Source: Flavobacteriaceae bacterium UBA4022 (lineage in GTDB: Bacteria; Bacteroidota; Bacteroidia; Flavobacteriales; Flavobacteriaceae). From it: a stretch of DNA of 64,000 nt. The position numbers and the translations under genes are program-made. Each line of letters opens with the position of its first letter. The first letter of the stretch is position 1. The notes beneath the pieces were generated by a model, which ran no database searches, was not told where the DNA came from, and was given only the letters and a program-made list of their open reading frames with translations. The stretch spans positions 1-64,000 of the forward strand of contig DGAU01000014.1 of the NCBI GenBank assembly GCA_002384055.1, given 5' to 3'. Shown here in pieces: positions 1 through 8,523 of this stretch.

Positions 1-165
1 GTTGGCTTAACGGGAGGTTTTGAGCACTTGCGCCTGAGCGCACAATACCAATACGGATTGACTAACTTTTTGGGACGATTAAACAAAACCAACCTGGAGC
101 GGCCCTCAGGAGGATTTTCAGGGCAACTCGCCTGGACAACTCTAGGCGCCTATTTTTATTTCTAA
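1..165 (+). CDS. C-terminal end of an outer-membrane beta-barrel protein (partial)
   Basis: The first 54 codons visible are open in frame 1 and end at a TAA at 163-165. The peptide alternates polar and hydrophobic residues and finishes with Ala-Tyr-Phe-Tyr-Phe, a terminal aromatic as expected for the last strand of an outer-membrane barrel. It is likely the 3' end of a PorT-like barrel gene whose start lies left of the window; a similar barrel gene sits at the other end (62515-63999). The stop overlaps the gltX stop by 4 bp, tail to tail. The family assignment is an inference from a short stretch. Confidence 0.55.
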   Translation, partial: VGLTGGFEHLRLSAQYQYGLTNFLGRLNKTNLERPSGGFSGQLAWTTLGAYFYF

Positions 166-1673
166 CCGAAAGACGTTATGGCGTAAGCAATGCGTTGTCG
201 TGTTTCTTTTTGACCCAAAACGGCCATAATAGCAAATACATCAGGGCCCTGCATCGAGCCCACCAAGGCTAAACGCAAGGGCATCATCACCGCGCCTAAG
301 CCAAAATCATTGTCTAGCGCCCAAGTCTTTGTGCGCTCAGAAAGGGCGTCTTGAGTAAAATCTGCAACACCGCCAAGGAAATCCCCTAGGCCCGACAACA
401 AGACACAGGTGTTTGTTTTAACAGCTTTTTTAACCCCCTGCGGATCAAAAGCGGTTGGTGCTTCAAAAAAGAAGGCGCTCTGTGTCCAGAGATCCCTCAC
501 AAATGATGCACGCGGCTTGACCAATTCAATAATACGCGCCGTATCGAGCAGACCAGAGTCCACTCCTAAAGATTTTGTGTAAGTGCGATAGGCGGGCACT
601 AATTCTGAATCAAGGATGTTTTGGAAGTAATGGTTTTGGAACCAAAGAGCCTTCTCAGGATCGAATTTAGCACCAGATTTCAACACGCGACTCAGATTAA
701 AGGCAGTAATGAGTTCGTTTTTGGAAAAAACTTCTTGCTCGGTCCCTGGATTCCAACCAAGGAAGGCCAAGAGGTTTAAAACCGCGGCGGGCGCATAGCC
801 TTGTTCGCGATATCCTGAGGAGACAACCCCCTCAGCGGCCCATTCTAATGGGAAAACAGGAAACCCACCAGCATCTCCATCACGCTTGCTCAATTTGCCT
901 TTTCCAGAGGGCTTTAAAATCAAAGGCAGGTGCGCAAACTTGGGCGCCGTCCAGCCAAAAGACTCATAAAGAAGGACATGCAGCGCCAGTGAAGGCAACC
1001 ACTCTTCGCCGCGAATAACATGGCTGATAGCCATTAAATGGTCATCCACAACATTGGCAAAATGATAAGTCGGCATGCCGTCACTTTTGAAAAGAATTTT
1101 ATCATCCAAAACAGAGGTTTGTATGGTGACATCCCCACGAATCAAATCATTAAAAACCAAGGTTCTGTTTTCTGGGATTTTGAAGCGCACCACATAAGGT
1201 CGTCCGGCATCGAGATGTGTGGTTACCTCGGCGGGATTTCTGGTCAATGCATTGTTGAGGGTGTTACGATTGGCAACACCATAAGTAAAGGTCTGCCCCT
1301 GGGATTCTGCCTGAGCGCGCAATTCGGAGAGGTCTTCGGTGCTGTCGAAGGCGTAATAAGCGTGGCCCGAAGCAATCAATTGGGCAATGTAATCGTGATA
1401 AATAGCCTTTCGCTCGCTTTGGCGATAGGGGCCAAAACCACCTTCGCGGCCAGGGCCTTCATCATAAGGTATTTGCAACCAATCCAAAGCCTCACCTATG
1501 TATGATTCGGCACCAGGAACATAACGCGTTTGGTCGGTGTCTTCAATTCTCAAAACAAACGTTCCGTTGTGCTGTTTGGCAAACAGATAATTGAATAATG
1601 CTGTGCGCACCCCGCCAATATGTAATGGACCAGTGGGGCTAGGGGCAAAGCGTACGCGTACAGAGGAATTCAT
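162..1673 (-). CDS. gltX: Glutamate--tRNA ligase
   Basis: Charges tRNA-Glu with glutamate using ATP; cytoplasmic class I aminoacyl-tRNA synthetase. The 503-residue length is normal for bacterial GltX. The first ATP-binding signature appears as HIGG at residues 18-21 after the typical APSPTGPLHIGG run, and the second (KMSKS type) as KLSKR at 260-264. The usual motif RIEDTD is present at 42-47. The ATG start is 19 bp downstream of a TATCTTTG promoter element on the same strand. The gene converges on, and overlaps by 4 bp, the barrel gene to its left, so any terminator must lie within coding DNA. Confidence 0.97.
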   Translation of the reverse strand: MNSSVRVRFAPSPTGPLHIGGVRTALFNYLFAKQHNGTFVLRIEDTDQTRYVPGAESYIGEALDWLQIPYDEGPGREGGFGPYRQSERKAIYHDYIAQLIASGHAYYAFDSTEDLSELRAQAESQGQTFTYGVANRNTLNNALTRNPAEVTTHLDAGRPYVVRFKIPENRTLVFNDLIRGDVTIQTSVLDDKILFKSDGMPTYHFANVVDDHLMAISHVIRGEEWLPSLALHVLLYESFGWTAPKFAHLPLILKPSGKGKLSKRDGDAGGFPVFPLEWAAEGVVSSGYREQGYAPAAVLNLLAFLGWNPGTEQEVFSKNELITAFNLSRVLKSGAKFDPEKALWFQNHYFQNILDSELVPAYRTYTKSLGVDSGLLDTARIIELVKPRASFVRDLWTQSAFFFEAPTAFDPQGVKKAVKTNTCVLLSGLGDFLGGVADFTQDALSERTKTWALDNDFGLGAVMMPLRLALVGSMQGPDVFAIMAVLGQKETRQRIAYAITSFG

Positions 1674-1692
1674 AGAGGGTTTTTAAGCAAGG

Positions 1693-1700
1693 CAAAGATA
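1693..1700 (-). promoter_or_regulatory. Putative -7 promoter element for gltX
   Basis: Read on the minus strand the sequence is TATCTTTG, matching the Bacteroidota -7 consensus TAnnTTTG. It ends 19 bp before the gltX ATG. I see no TTG -33 element at the usual 17-23 bp spacing, so this is a half-match only. Confidence 0.5.
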
Positions 1701-1705
1701 CAATT

Positions 1706-2764
1706 CTAAGGCTTCATTTCCGAAGGAATGCGGGGGTTCATGATAAAAAACCACAGCGGCGGAAGAAGGCTTAAAACGATCGATGTTGGATAGCCAAAAG
1801 GCATCTCAGGGCTTGTTTTGTGGTAATCAAGCAATTGATATTTTTTGCTCGAGCGAAAATGATGGTCGCTGTGGCGGGTGAGTTCGTACAATAAAATACG
1901 CCCCATAATATGGTTGCTGTTCCAGGAGTGGGTCTCTAATATGGGCTCATAGCGCCCAGACGGACGGCGCTGTCGTTGCAGCCCATAATGCTCTATATAG
2001 TTGGTGGTTTCTAACAGCAAGACACTAATCAAAGCGACAACAAACGCGAAAAAAACCACGGAAGGCCCAAACACCACACCAATAAGACACAGGTAGGCGG
2101 TTTGGCACAACCCATACCACAAAAGGTCGTTTTTGAGAGAGAAACCACTGCGGTTTTGCTGCTTTAATATTTTTTTCTGAAGCACGGAGGCGCTTTTGAT
2201 TTGCCCCGAAATTGAGCTGACCCAAAAGGAGTAAATAGACTGATTATAGAGGGCTGTAGCGGGATCGTTGGGTGTTGCGGCGTGTTGGTGGTGCCCGTAA
2301 TTATGTTCTATATAAAAATGCATATATAGGGCGGGACACAACAGGGTTTTCGCCAAAACGCGTTCCCAGTGCCGGGTCCGATGGCCAAGCTCGTGTGCGA
2401 CATTAATACCATTTGAACCCAAAACAATCCCCATGGAAAAAGTAAACCCAATCAATTCGATAGTCGTAAACCCGCCCATGGCAAAAGTGCGGAAGTAGTA
2501 AAACAACAACCCAAAAACCACAGGAATATTGAGGTACAACAACATGTCGAACATGAAGTTTTTGGCCTTAGACAGGCGCTGCGGGCCCTCCAGATTAATG
2601 GGATTACTCGGCAAGAGTAACTCCAAAACAGGAACCAAAACAAAAACAAACAAAGGCGTGGCATAAGCAAAAGGGCCCTTTAAAAAAAACGACAAACCCA
2701 ATACCAGCGGAATGCTATACGCTGTTAAATACTTCAAATCTTTAAAAAATTCAGACACAGGCAC
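1706..2764 (-). CDS. Alkane 1-monooxygenase (AlkB-like membrane di-iron hydroxylase)
   Basis: Integral-membrane non-haem di-iron enzyme of the fatty acid desaturase/hydroxylase superfamily; the family hydroxylates terminal carbons of alkanes or alkyl chains. The histidine boxes are visible in order: HELGH at 124-128, EHNYGHHQH at 153-161, NYIEHYGL at 255-262 and RHSDHH at 297-302, between hydrophobic segments. NYxEHYGL is characteristic of AlkB rather than ordinary desaturases. The substrate is not known and no rubredoxin gene is adjacent. The start is GTG at 2764, with an in-frame GTG two codons later as an alternative. It is divergent from the DUF4175 gene with 43 bp between them. Confidence 0.85.
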   Translation of the reverse strand: MPVSEFFKDLKYLTAYSIPLVLGLSFFLKGPFAYATPLFVFVLVPVLELLLPSNPINLEGPQRLSKAKNFMFDMLLYLNIPVVFGLLFYYFRTFAMGGFTTIELIGFTFSMGIVLGSNGINVAHELGHRTRHWERVLAKTLLCPALYMHFYIEHNYGHHQHAATPNDPATALYNQSIYSFWVSSISGQIKSASVLQKKILKQQNRSGFSLKNDLLWYGLCQTAYLCLIGVVFGPSVVFFAFVVALISVLLLETTNYIEHYGLQRQRRPSGRYEPILETHSWNSNHIMGRILLYELTRHSDHHFRSSKKYQLLDYHKTSPEMPFGYPTSIVLSLLPPLWFFIMNPRIPSEMKP

Positions 2765-2807
2765 TATATTTACGTTACATTAGTCTCAACCCTATATAGA
2801 GTGATAA

Positions 2808-5800
2808 GTGAGTGATTTTCAAGTCGTAGAAAATAAACTACAGCAATTTATTAAAAAATTCTATATCAATGAGTTGATTAGGGGAGCGATTCTTTATTTG
2901 GCCACAGGAGTTTTTTATTTTTTGCTGGTTTCTGGCGTCGAATATTTCTTCTGGTTGCCACCTGTTTGGCGGGCGGTTTTGTTTTGGTTGTTTATTGCGA
3001 TAGAGTTTTCGTTGTGTTTTGTGTTTTTGCTTCGGCCACTCCTAAAGCTGCTGCACCTGCAAAAAGGGCTAACCAGCAAAGAGGCCGCCAAGATTATTGG
3101 TCGTCACTTTGCAGAAATTGATGACAAATTACTCAACGCCCTAGAGCTTAAAGAGCAATCAAAGGAATCTTCTGAGTTGCTGCTGGCGAGCATCGAGCAA
3201 AAATCGACCGAAATAAAAACCGTGTCATTTCGGCGTGCGATTAATTATTCCAAGAACCGGCGATACATTAAATATGTTGGCGTCCCGGTGTTGATTTTGT
3301 TGTTTATAAGTGTGTTTGGCGATTTAATGACTTTTTTAGAAGGATACAAGCGGGTATCGAATTACACACAAGTCTACCAACCACCAGCGCCATATCGGTT
3401 TGTTATCATAAACGACACCTTGATGGCCAGAGATACAGAGCGGTTTGTTTTACAAGTTAAGACCATCGGCCAATCAACACCCAAAAAGGTGTTACTGACC
3501 TTTAACCAGCAGCAATATGTAATGACCGAAAAAAAAGGCCAGGTCTTTGAATTTGAATTTGAGCCACAATTTGAGCCGTTGCGTTTTCAGCTCAAAACAA
3601 CAACAGTCTCTTCGCCAACCTACACACTTGGTGTTTTAAAAACCCCGCAATTGACCCGTTTTTCGATGGCGATTCGTTTTCCACCACACACCAACCTTTC
3701 CCCCCAAACCTACGCCAACACAGGAAGTGCACGCGTGATGGCGGGCAGTAAAATCAACTGGACGGTTGTCGCGAAAAACACAAAAACCGTGCTTTTTTCT
3801 ACAAAGAATGACACCGCAACGTTCACCAAAACGCAAGACACTGTCTTTGGGCTCAACTACACCGCAAAATCCTCGATGCGCTATAAAATAACCCCAAACA
3901 ATGAAGATGTTGGGGGTTATGAGCCACTAGCTTATCAATTGGAAGTTTATCGTGACGAGTCGCCAAATATGGATATTCAAACCAAAAAAGACAGCTTGAA
4001 CACACAAGTGACCCATCACCGCATTGTTTTGTCTGACGACTTTGGTTTGCGCGACCTTAAAGTGGTTTGTTTCCCACAAAACAATCAAAATCAAACACAG
4101 ACAGTCAAAATAGGCCTTGGTGAAGGCCTAGTGCAACAGTTGTTCTATGATTTCCCTCAAGGCCTTGTGCTGGAGGAGGACAAGGCCTATCAATATTACT
4201 TTGAGGCCAAGGACAATGACCAGCCCAATGGATATAAAACAACAAAATCGGAGTGGTTTGGTTTAAAAACCACCACCAAGACAGAACAAAAAGGAGAAAT
4301 TCTCGGGCGCCAGCAGGAGCAAATATCTGCCTTGGCAGAGGCCCTGCGCTTAATGCGTGAGCAGGAAGAACAAAGCAAGTCGATTCAAGACCAACAAAAA
4401 CAGTCAAACAGCACGGATTGGCAGCAAGAAAAAGCAACAGAGCAATTGCTCAAGCAAGAAAAACAAAACGCAGAGCGCATCAAAAAAGCAACAGAGCAAA
4501 TTAAGGACGCGATAGAGCAAATCAAAGAAATGGACCCTAATGAAGATCCTTACCAAGAAGCTTTGGAAGAGCGCATCAAGGAGCAGCAAGAGGCGTTGAA
4601 AGAAAACCAAGAAAAACTCAAGGAACTACAAGATTTGCAAGACAAAATCAACGAAGAGGACTTCAAGCAAGATCTAGAGAAGTTGGCCAAACAACAAAAA
4701 AGCCAGCAAAAAAGCCTTGAGCAACTCGTAGAGCAAACCAGGCGATATTATGTGGCCAAGAAAACAGAACAGATTGCTGCCGCGCTCAAGGAATTAGGGG
4801 AAAAGCAAATAGAAGCAGCGGATAAAAAACAAGCAAATCAAGAAGAGGCGCTAGAGGCGCAAAAACAACTCAACGAGGCGTTTGATGACCTGAAAAAGGA
4901 AATGGACCAGCTCGAACAGGAAAACAACGCACTGAAACAACCCATGGAGCTGCCGCGCGACCCTTCTCAAGAGCAAGAAATCAGTAAAGAGCAGCAAAAG
5001 GCAACAGAAAACATCGATCAGAAAGACCAGGAGAAGGCAAAACCCGCTCAAAAAAAGGCGGGAGAGAAGATGAAAGAAATGGGTCAAAAGATGGGTGCTC
5101 AAATGCAGATGATGCAAATGGAATCTATAGAGGAAGACACCGAAATGCTCCGGCAGGTTTTGGACAACCTTATTGTCTTTTCTTTAGAGCAAGAGGTGCT
5201 CATGGAGCAAATACTTGGCGAGGGCCCCAATAGTGTTCAATTTGGCCAAAGAATCAACAGACAAAATACACTAAAAGAAAACTTCAAACACATCGACGAT
5301 AGTCTTTTCGCATTGTCCTTGCGGCAACCCACAATGGGATCAAAAATCAACAAACACATCAGTGATGCGCAATTTTATTTAGACAAAGCGCTTCTGGAGT
5401 TTGCCGACAACAAACTAAGTCAGGGCTCAGCAAGCCAGCAATACGTTTTTGCCAATGCCAACGCCCTAGCAGATCTATTAGACGGCCTTTTGACACAAAT
5501 GGAACAAATGGCGATGAGTATGCCAAGCCCGGGTTCGGGAGAAGGAGAAGACGGCCAAGGGTTTCAGCTTTCGGACGTCATCAAAGAGCAAGAGTCGTTG
5601 CAACAAAAAATGGAACAAGGCCTTGAAGAGGGTAAGGGGGCGCCCAAGCCAGGAGAGGGCGAAGGAGGCCAAAAGGGCGAGCAGGGCCAAGGAGAACAAC
5701 AAGGCCAGGGCAAAAACAAGGGTGATTCAGGGGCGTCCCCTGGCGGAGAAAATAGCAAACAAGGCCTAGAGCAAAATTATAGCGAGGTGTTAAGTGGGGA

Positions 5801-6200
5801 GATTTTTGAAATATTCAAACAGCAACAACAATTGCGCCAAGCCTTAGAAAACAAACTTAATGCGCTAGGGCTAACACCCGAGCGCAAGCGACTGCTGGAA
5901 AACCTTGAAGATATTGAGCAAAAAATATTGGACCAAGGATACAACAGAGAGACCTTGGATAGGATGCGCCGCGTGCTGCACGAGTTACTTAAAATCAAAG
6001 ATGCAGATCTCAAACAAGGCCAAGAAGAGGCGCGAGAAGCAAAAACCAGTAACACAGAGTACCCTCCGCGCAATGGACAAACCATAGACAGCTCAAAGAA
6101 CTATTTTGAGCAACTGGATATATTAAATAAAGAGGCCTTACCTTTGCAGCCTTATTTCAAAAAAGAGGTGAGCCGTTATTTTAAGAAGGATAATGATTGA
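2808..6200 (+). CDS. DUF4175-like large membrane protein with long coiled coil
   Basis: An 1130-residue protein. Three hydrophobic segments lie near residues 21-45, 50-76 and 153-172, followed by a probably periplasmic beta-rich part to about residue 490. A very long Glu/Gln/Lys-rich coiled coil covers about 500-790, and a low-complexity Gly/Glu/Gln segment about 905-985. This architecture fits the DUF4175 family of Bacteroidota, whose function is not established. The start is GTG (no ATG nearby fits the first membrane segment). The end overlaps the ybeY start by 8 bp, suggesting cotranscription with ybeY and mnmG. Family call is from overall architecture and remembered sequence, not a search. 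Confidence 0.75.
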   Translation: MSDFQVVENKLQQFIKKFYINELIRGAILYLATGVFYFLLVSGVEYFFWLPPVWRAVLFWLFIAIEFSLCFVFLLRPLLKLLHLQKGLTSKEAAKIIGRHFAEIDDKLLNALELKEQSKESSELLLASIEQKSTEIKTVSFRRAINYSKNRRYIKYVGVPVLILLFISVFGDLMTFLEGYKRVSNYTQVYQPPAPYRFVIINDTLMARDTERFVLQVKTIGQSTPKKVLLTFNQQQYVMTEKKGQVFEFEFEPQFEPLRFQLKTTTVSSPTYTLGVLKTPQLTRFSMAIRFPPHTNLSPQTYANTGSARVMAGSKINWTVVAKNTKTVLFSTKNDTATFTKTQDTVFGLNYTAKSSMRYKITPNNEDVGGYEPLAYQLEVYRDESPNMDIQTKKDSLNTQVTHHRIVLSDDFGLRDLKVVCFPQNNQNQTQTVKIGLGEGLVQQLFYDFPQGLVLEEDKAYQYYFEAKDNDQPNGYKTTKSEWFGLKTTTKTEQKGEILGRQQEQISALAEALRLMREQEEQSKSIQDQQKQSNSTDWQQEKATEQLLKQEKQNAERIKKATEQIKDAIEQIKEMDPNEDPYQEALEERIKEQQEALKENQEKLKELQDLQDKINEEDFKQDLEKLAKQQKSQQKSLEQLVEQTRRYYVAKKTEQIAAALKELGEKQIEAADKKQANQEEALEAQKQLNEAFDDLKKEMDQLEQENNALKQPMELPRDPSQEQEISKEQQKATENIDQKDQEKAKPAQKKAGEKMKEMGQKMGAQMQMMQMESIEEDTEMLRQVLDNLIVFSLEQEVLMEQILGEGPNSVQFGQRINRQNTLKENFKHIDDSLFALSLRQPTMGSKINKHISDAQFYLDKALLEFADNKLSQGSASQQYVFANANALADLLDGLLTQMEQMAMSMPSPGSGEGEDGQGFQLSDVIKEQESLQQKMEQGLEEGKGAPKPGEGEGGQKGEQGQGEQQGQGKNKGDSGASPGGENSKQGLEQNYSEVLSGEIFEIFKQQQQLRQALENKLNALGLTPERKRLLENLEDIEQKILDQGYNRETLDRMRRVLHELLKIKDADLKQGQEEAREAKTSNTEYPPRNGQTIDSSKNYFEQLDILNKEALPLQPYFKKEVSRYFKKDND

Positions 6201-6618
6201 GTTCAGTCAACAAAACACATTTACATTAGGCCAACAAGAGGCTTGGGCAAGCTGGCTTAGTGAAAGCTGTCGCGCAGAAGGGTTCTCTATTGGCGAGTTG
6301 TCTTATGTTTTTTGTGACGATGCTTTTTTGGTGGAGATTAATCAAGAGTTTTTGAATCACGACACCTATACAGATATCATTACCTTTGGCGAATTGATTG
6401 GCAAATCGATACACGGGGAAATTTATATTTCTACAGAGCGGGTACAGGAGAATAGCCAGTCTTACGGCGTGGTTTTTAATGAAGAGTTGGCGCGGGTTAT
6501 GATACATGGCTTGCTTCATTTGTGTGGCTACAACGACAGCACAGACCAAGAAAAACAGGCCATGCGACAAAAAGAGACGGACTATATAATAGGCGCTAAA
6601 GAATTGATAATGAATTAA
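6193..6618 (+). CDS. ybeY: Endoribonuclease YbeY (rRNA maturation factor)
   Basis: Metal-dependent RNase involved in 16S rRNA 3'-end maturation and ribosome quality control. The 141 residues carry the UPF0054 signature near the C terminus: a HGLLHLCGYND motif. The classical form is HGxLHLxGYDH, with three zinc-binding histidines. Here only two histidines are present and the third ligand position is Asp, a variant I believe is common in Bacteroidota. Start ATG overlaps the end of the preceding gene; 27 bp separate it from mnmG, and this gap contains a parS-like palindrome. Confidence 0.93.
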   Translation: MIEFSQQNTFTLGQQEAWASWLSESCRAEGFSIGELSYVFCDDAFLVEINQEFLNHDTYTDIITFGELIGKSIHGEIYISTERVQENSQSYGVVFNEELARVMIHGLLHLCGYNDSTDQEKQAMRQKETDYIIGAKELIMN

Positions 6619-6630
6619 TTAAATGATTTT

Positions 6631-6646
6631 TGTTTCACGTGAAACA
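6631..6646. other. parS site (ParB-binding palindrome), copy 1
   Basis: TGTTTCACGTGAAACA is a perfect 16-bp palindrome identical to the best-known bacterial parS sequence bound by ParB/Spo0J in chromosome segregation. Its last base is the A of the mnmG ATG. parS sites cluster around replication origins, and mnmG is commonly origin-proximal. ParB itself is not in the window. Confidence 0.88.
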
Positions 6647-8523
6647 TGATTATGGTAGACCAAGAATATGATGTTATTGTAGTTGGCGCTGGGCATGCAG
6701 GCTCAGAAGCCGCCGCCGCCGCCGCCAATATGGGGGCTAAAACACTTTTGGTCACCATGAATCTTCAGAATATAGCACAAATGTCTTGCAACCCAGCGAT
6801 GGGGGGTATTGCCAAAGGGCAAATTGTTCGAGAGATCGATGCCCTTGGTGGTTATAGTGGTATTGTGTCAGATAAGACGGCGATCCAATTCAAAATGCTT
6901 AATAAATCGAAGGGCCCGGCGATGTGGAGCCCTCGCGTACAAAGTGACCGAATGCGTTTTGCTGAAACCTGGCGGATGCTTTTGGAGGGGACGCAAAACC
7001 TTCATTTTTATCAAGACATGGTCGCAGGTATTGTGATTGAAAACGGAAAAATACGTGGCGTAAAAACAGCCATGGGATTGGTTTTTCGCGCGAAATCTGT
7101 AATCTTGACCAATGGAACATTCCTTAATGGACTCATCCATGTGGGTGAGAAGCAATTCGGCGGCGGTCGTGCAGGCGAGCGCGCTTCTACGGGCATAACA
7201 GAACAACTTGTTGACTTGGGGTTTGACTCTGGGCGAATGAAGACAGGAACACCGCCCAGGGTAGATGGCCGTTCTCTGGATTTCTCTAAAATGATTGAAC
7301 AACCAGGCGACACCCATCCTCAGAAGTTTTCGTTTTCAGACCAGACGCAAACACTCAAAAATCAGCGGTCATGCCACATGAGCTACACCAGCCTAGAGGT
7401 ACATGACCTTTTGCGAGAAGGCTTTGATCGCAGCCCAATGTTTAACGGGTCCATCGAAAGTATTGGCCCAAGATATTGCCCTTCAATTGAAGACAAGATC
7501 AATCGATTTGCGGACAAAGACCGCCACCAATTATTTGTGGAGCCCGAAGGGTGGGATACCGTGGAGTACTATATTAACGGCTTCAGTACCTCTCTCCCAG
7601 AGGAGGTTCAATACAAAGCGCTAAGGGCTTGTGCTGGTTTTGAAAATGTGCGATTCTTTAGGCCGGGCTACGCAATCGAATATGACTTTTTTGCACCGAC
7701 ACAACTCCGCCATACCCTCGAAACAAAACTCATAGATGGGCTTTATTTTGCAGGTCAAATTAACGGCACAACAGGTTATGAAGAAGCCGGCGCTCAAGGC
7801 TTGATGGCAGGAATTAACGCGGCCCTCAAAACACAAGAACGCGACCCATTCACACTAAGAAGAGACGAGGCTTATATAGGTGTTTTGATTGACGACCTGA
7901 TCACCAAGGGCACAGAAGAACCCTACCGGATGTTTACCTCTCGAGCAGAGTATCGCACCCTGCTGCGTCAAGATAACGCTGACCAAAGGCTAACCCCGAA
8001 AGGCTTTGCGCTAGGGCTCGCCAAAGAAGACAGGTTGATCCGGATGCAGGAGAAATATACCAAAAGCGATGCGCTTATTGAGTTTTTTAAAACCACCAGC
8101 GTTCAACCAGAAGACATCAACCCAATACTTGAGCACAGGGGTTCGGCTATTGCGCCCCAAGGCGACAAACTATACAAGTTCTACTCTAGGCCCAACATTG
8201 TTATGGAGGATATGCGGACATTGCCCATGGTCGATCAGGTCGTTCGTGAGCGTGAACTAGATGATGAGGTTTTGGAACAAGCAGAGATCCAAATCAAGTA
8301 TGCGGGATATATCCAAAAGGAGAGAAACAACGCAGACAAACTAACGCGGTTAGAAGGCGTTAAGATTCCTGAGGAATTTGACTATTCTAAGCTTAAGTCC
8401 TTGTCTTATGAGGCGCGCGAAAAACTAACCAAGATCAAGCCAACCACTATTTCTCAAGCATCTCGAATCAGCGGGGTCTCTCCGAATGATATTTCTGTGC
8501 TTTTGGTTTATATGGGCCGATGA
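6646..8523 (+). CDS. mnmG: tRNA uridine-5-carboxymethylaminomethyl synthesis enzyme MnmG
   Basis: FAD-dependent partner of MnmE that installs cmnm5/nm5 groups on U34 of certain tRNAs, in the cytoplasm. The 625-residue length is standard. The FAD dinucleotide-binding motif GAGHAGSEAA starts at residue 15, followed by the conserved stretches MSCNPAMGGIAKGQIVREID and GPAMWSPRVQSDR. The family motif GTPPR is at about residue 202, and GTTGYEEAGAQG near residue 375. Start is ATG at 6646; a second ATG at 6652 is possible. The first base of the start codon is part of a parS palindrome, and a second parS follows directly after the stop. MnmE is not in the window. Confidence 0.97.
   Translation: MIMVDQEYDVIVVGAGHAGSEAAAAAANMGAKTLLVTMNLQNIAQMSCNPAMGGIAKGQIVREIDALGGYSGIVSDKTAIQFKMLNKSKGPAMWSPRVQSDRMRFAETWRMLLEGTQNLHFYQDMVAGIVIENGKIRGVKTAMGLVFRAKSVILTNGTFLNGLIHVGEKQFGGGRAGERASTGITEQLVDLGFDSGRMKTGTPPRVDGRSLDFSKMIEQPGDTHPQKFSFSDQTQTLKNQRSCHMSYTSLEVHDLLREGFDRSPMFNGSIESIGPRYCPSIEDKINRFADKDRHQLFVEPEGWDTVEYYINGFSTSLPEEVQYKALRACAGFENVRFFRPGYAIEYDFFAPTQLRHTLETKLIDGLYFAGQINGTTGYEEAGAQGLMAGINAALKTQERDPFTLRRDEAYIGVLIDDLITKGTEEPYRMFTSRAEYRTLLRQDNADQRLTPKGFALGLAKEDRLIRMQEKYTKSDALIEFFKTTSVQPEDINPILEHRGSAIAPQGDKLYKFYSRPNIVMEDMRTLPMVDQVVRERELDDEVLEQAEIQIKYAGYIQKERNNADKLTRLEGVKIPEEFDYSKLKSLSYEAREKLTKIKPTTISQASRISGVSPNDISVLLVYMGR

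Noticed and set aside
1038..1505. Open 155-codon reading frame antisense to gltX
   Set aside because: It lies wholly inside the well-conserved gltX gene on the other strand and encodes nothing recognisable; a shadow of gltX codon usage.
4105..5117. Several Leu/Phe-rich minus-strand reading frames inside the DUF4175 gene
   Set aside because: They are the complement of Glu/Gln/Lys-rich coiled-coil codons, not genes.
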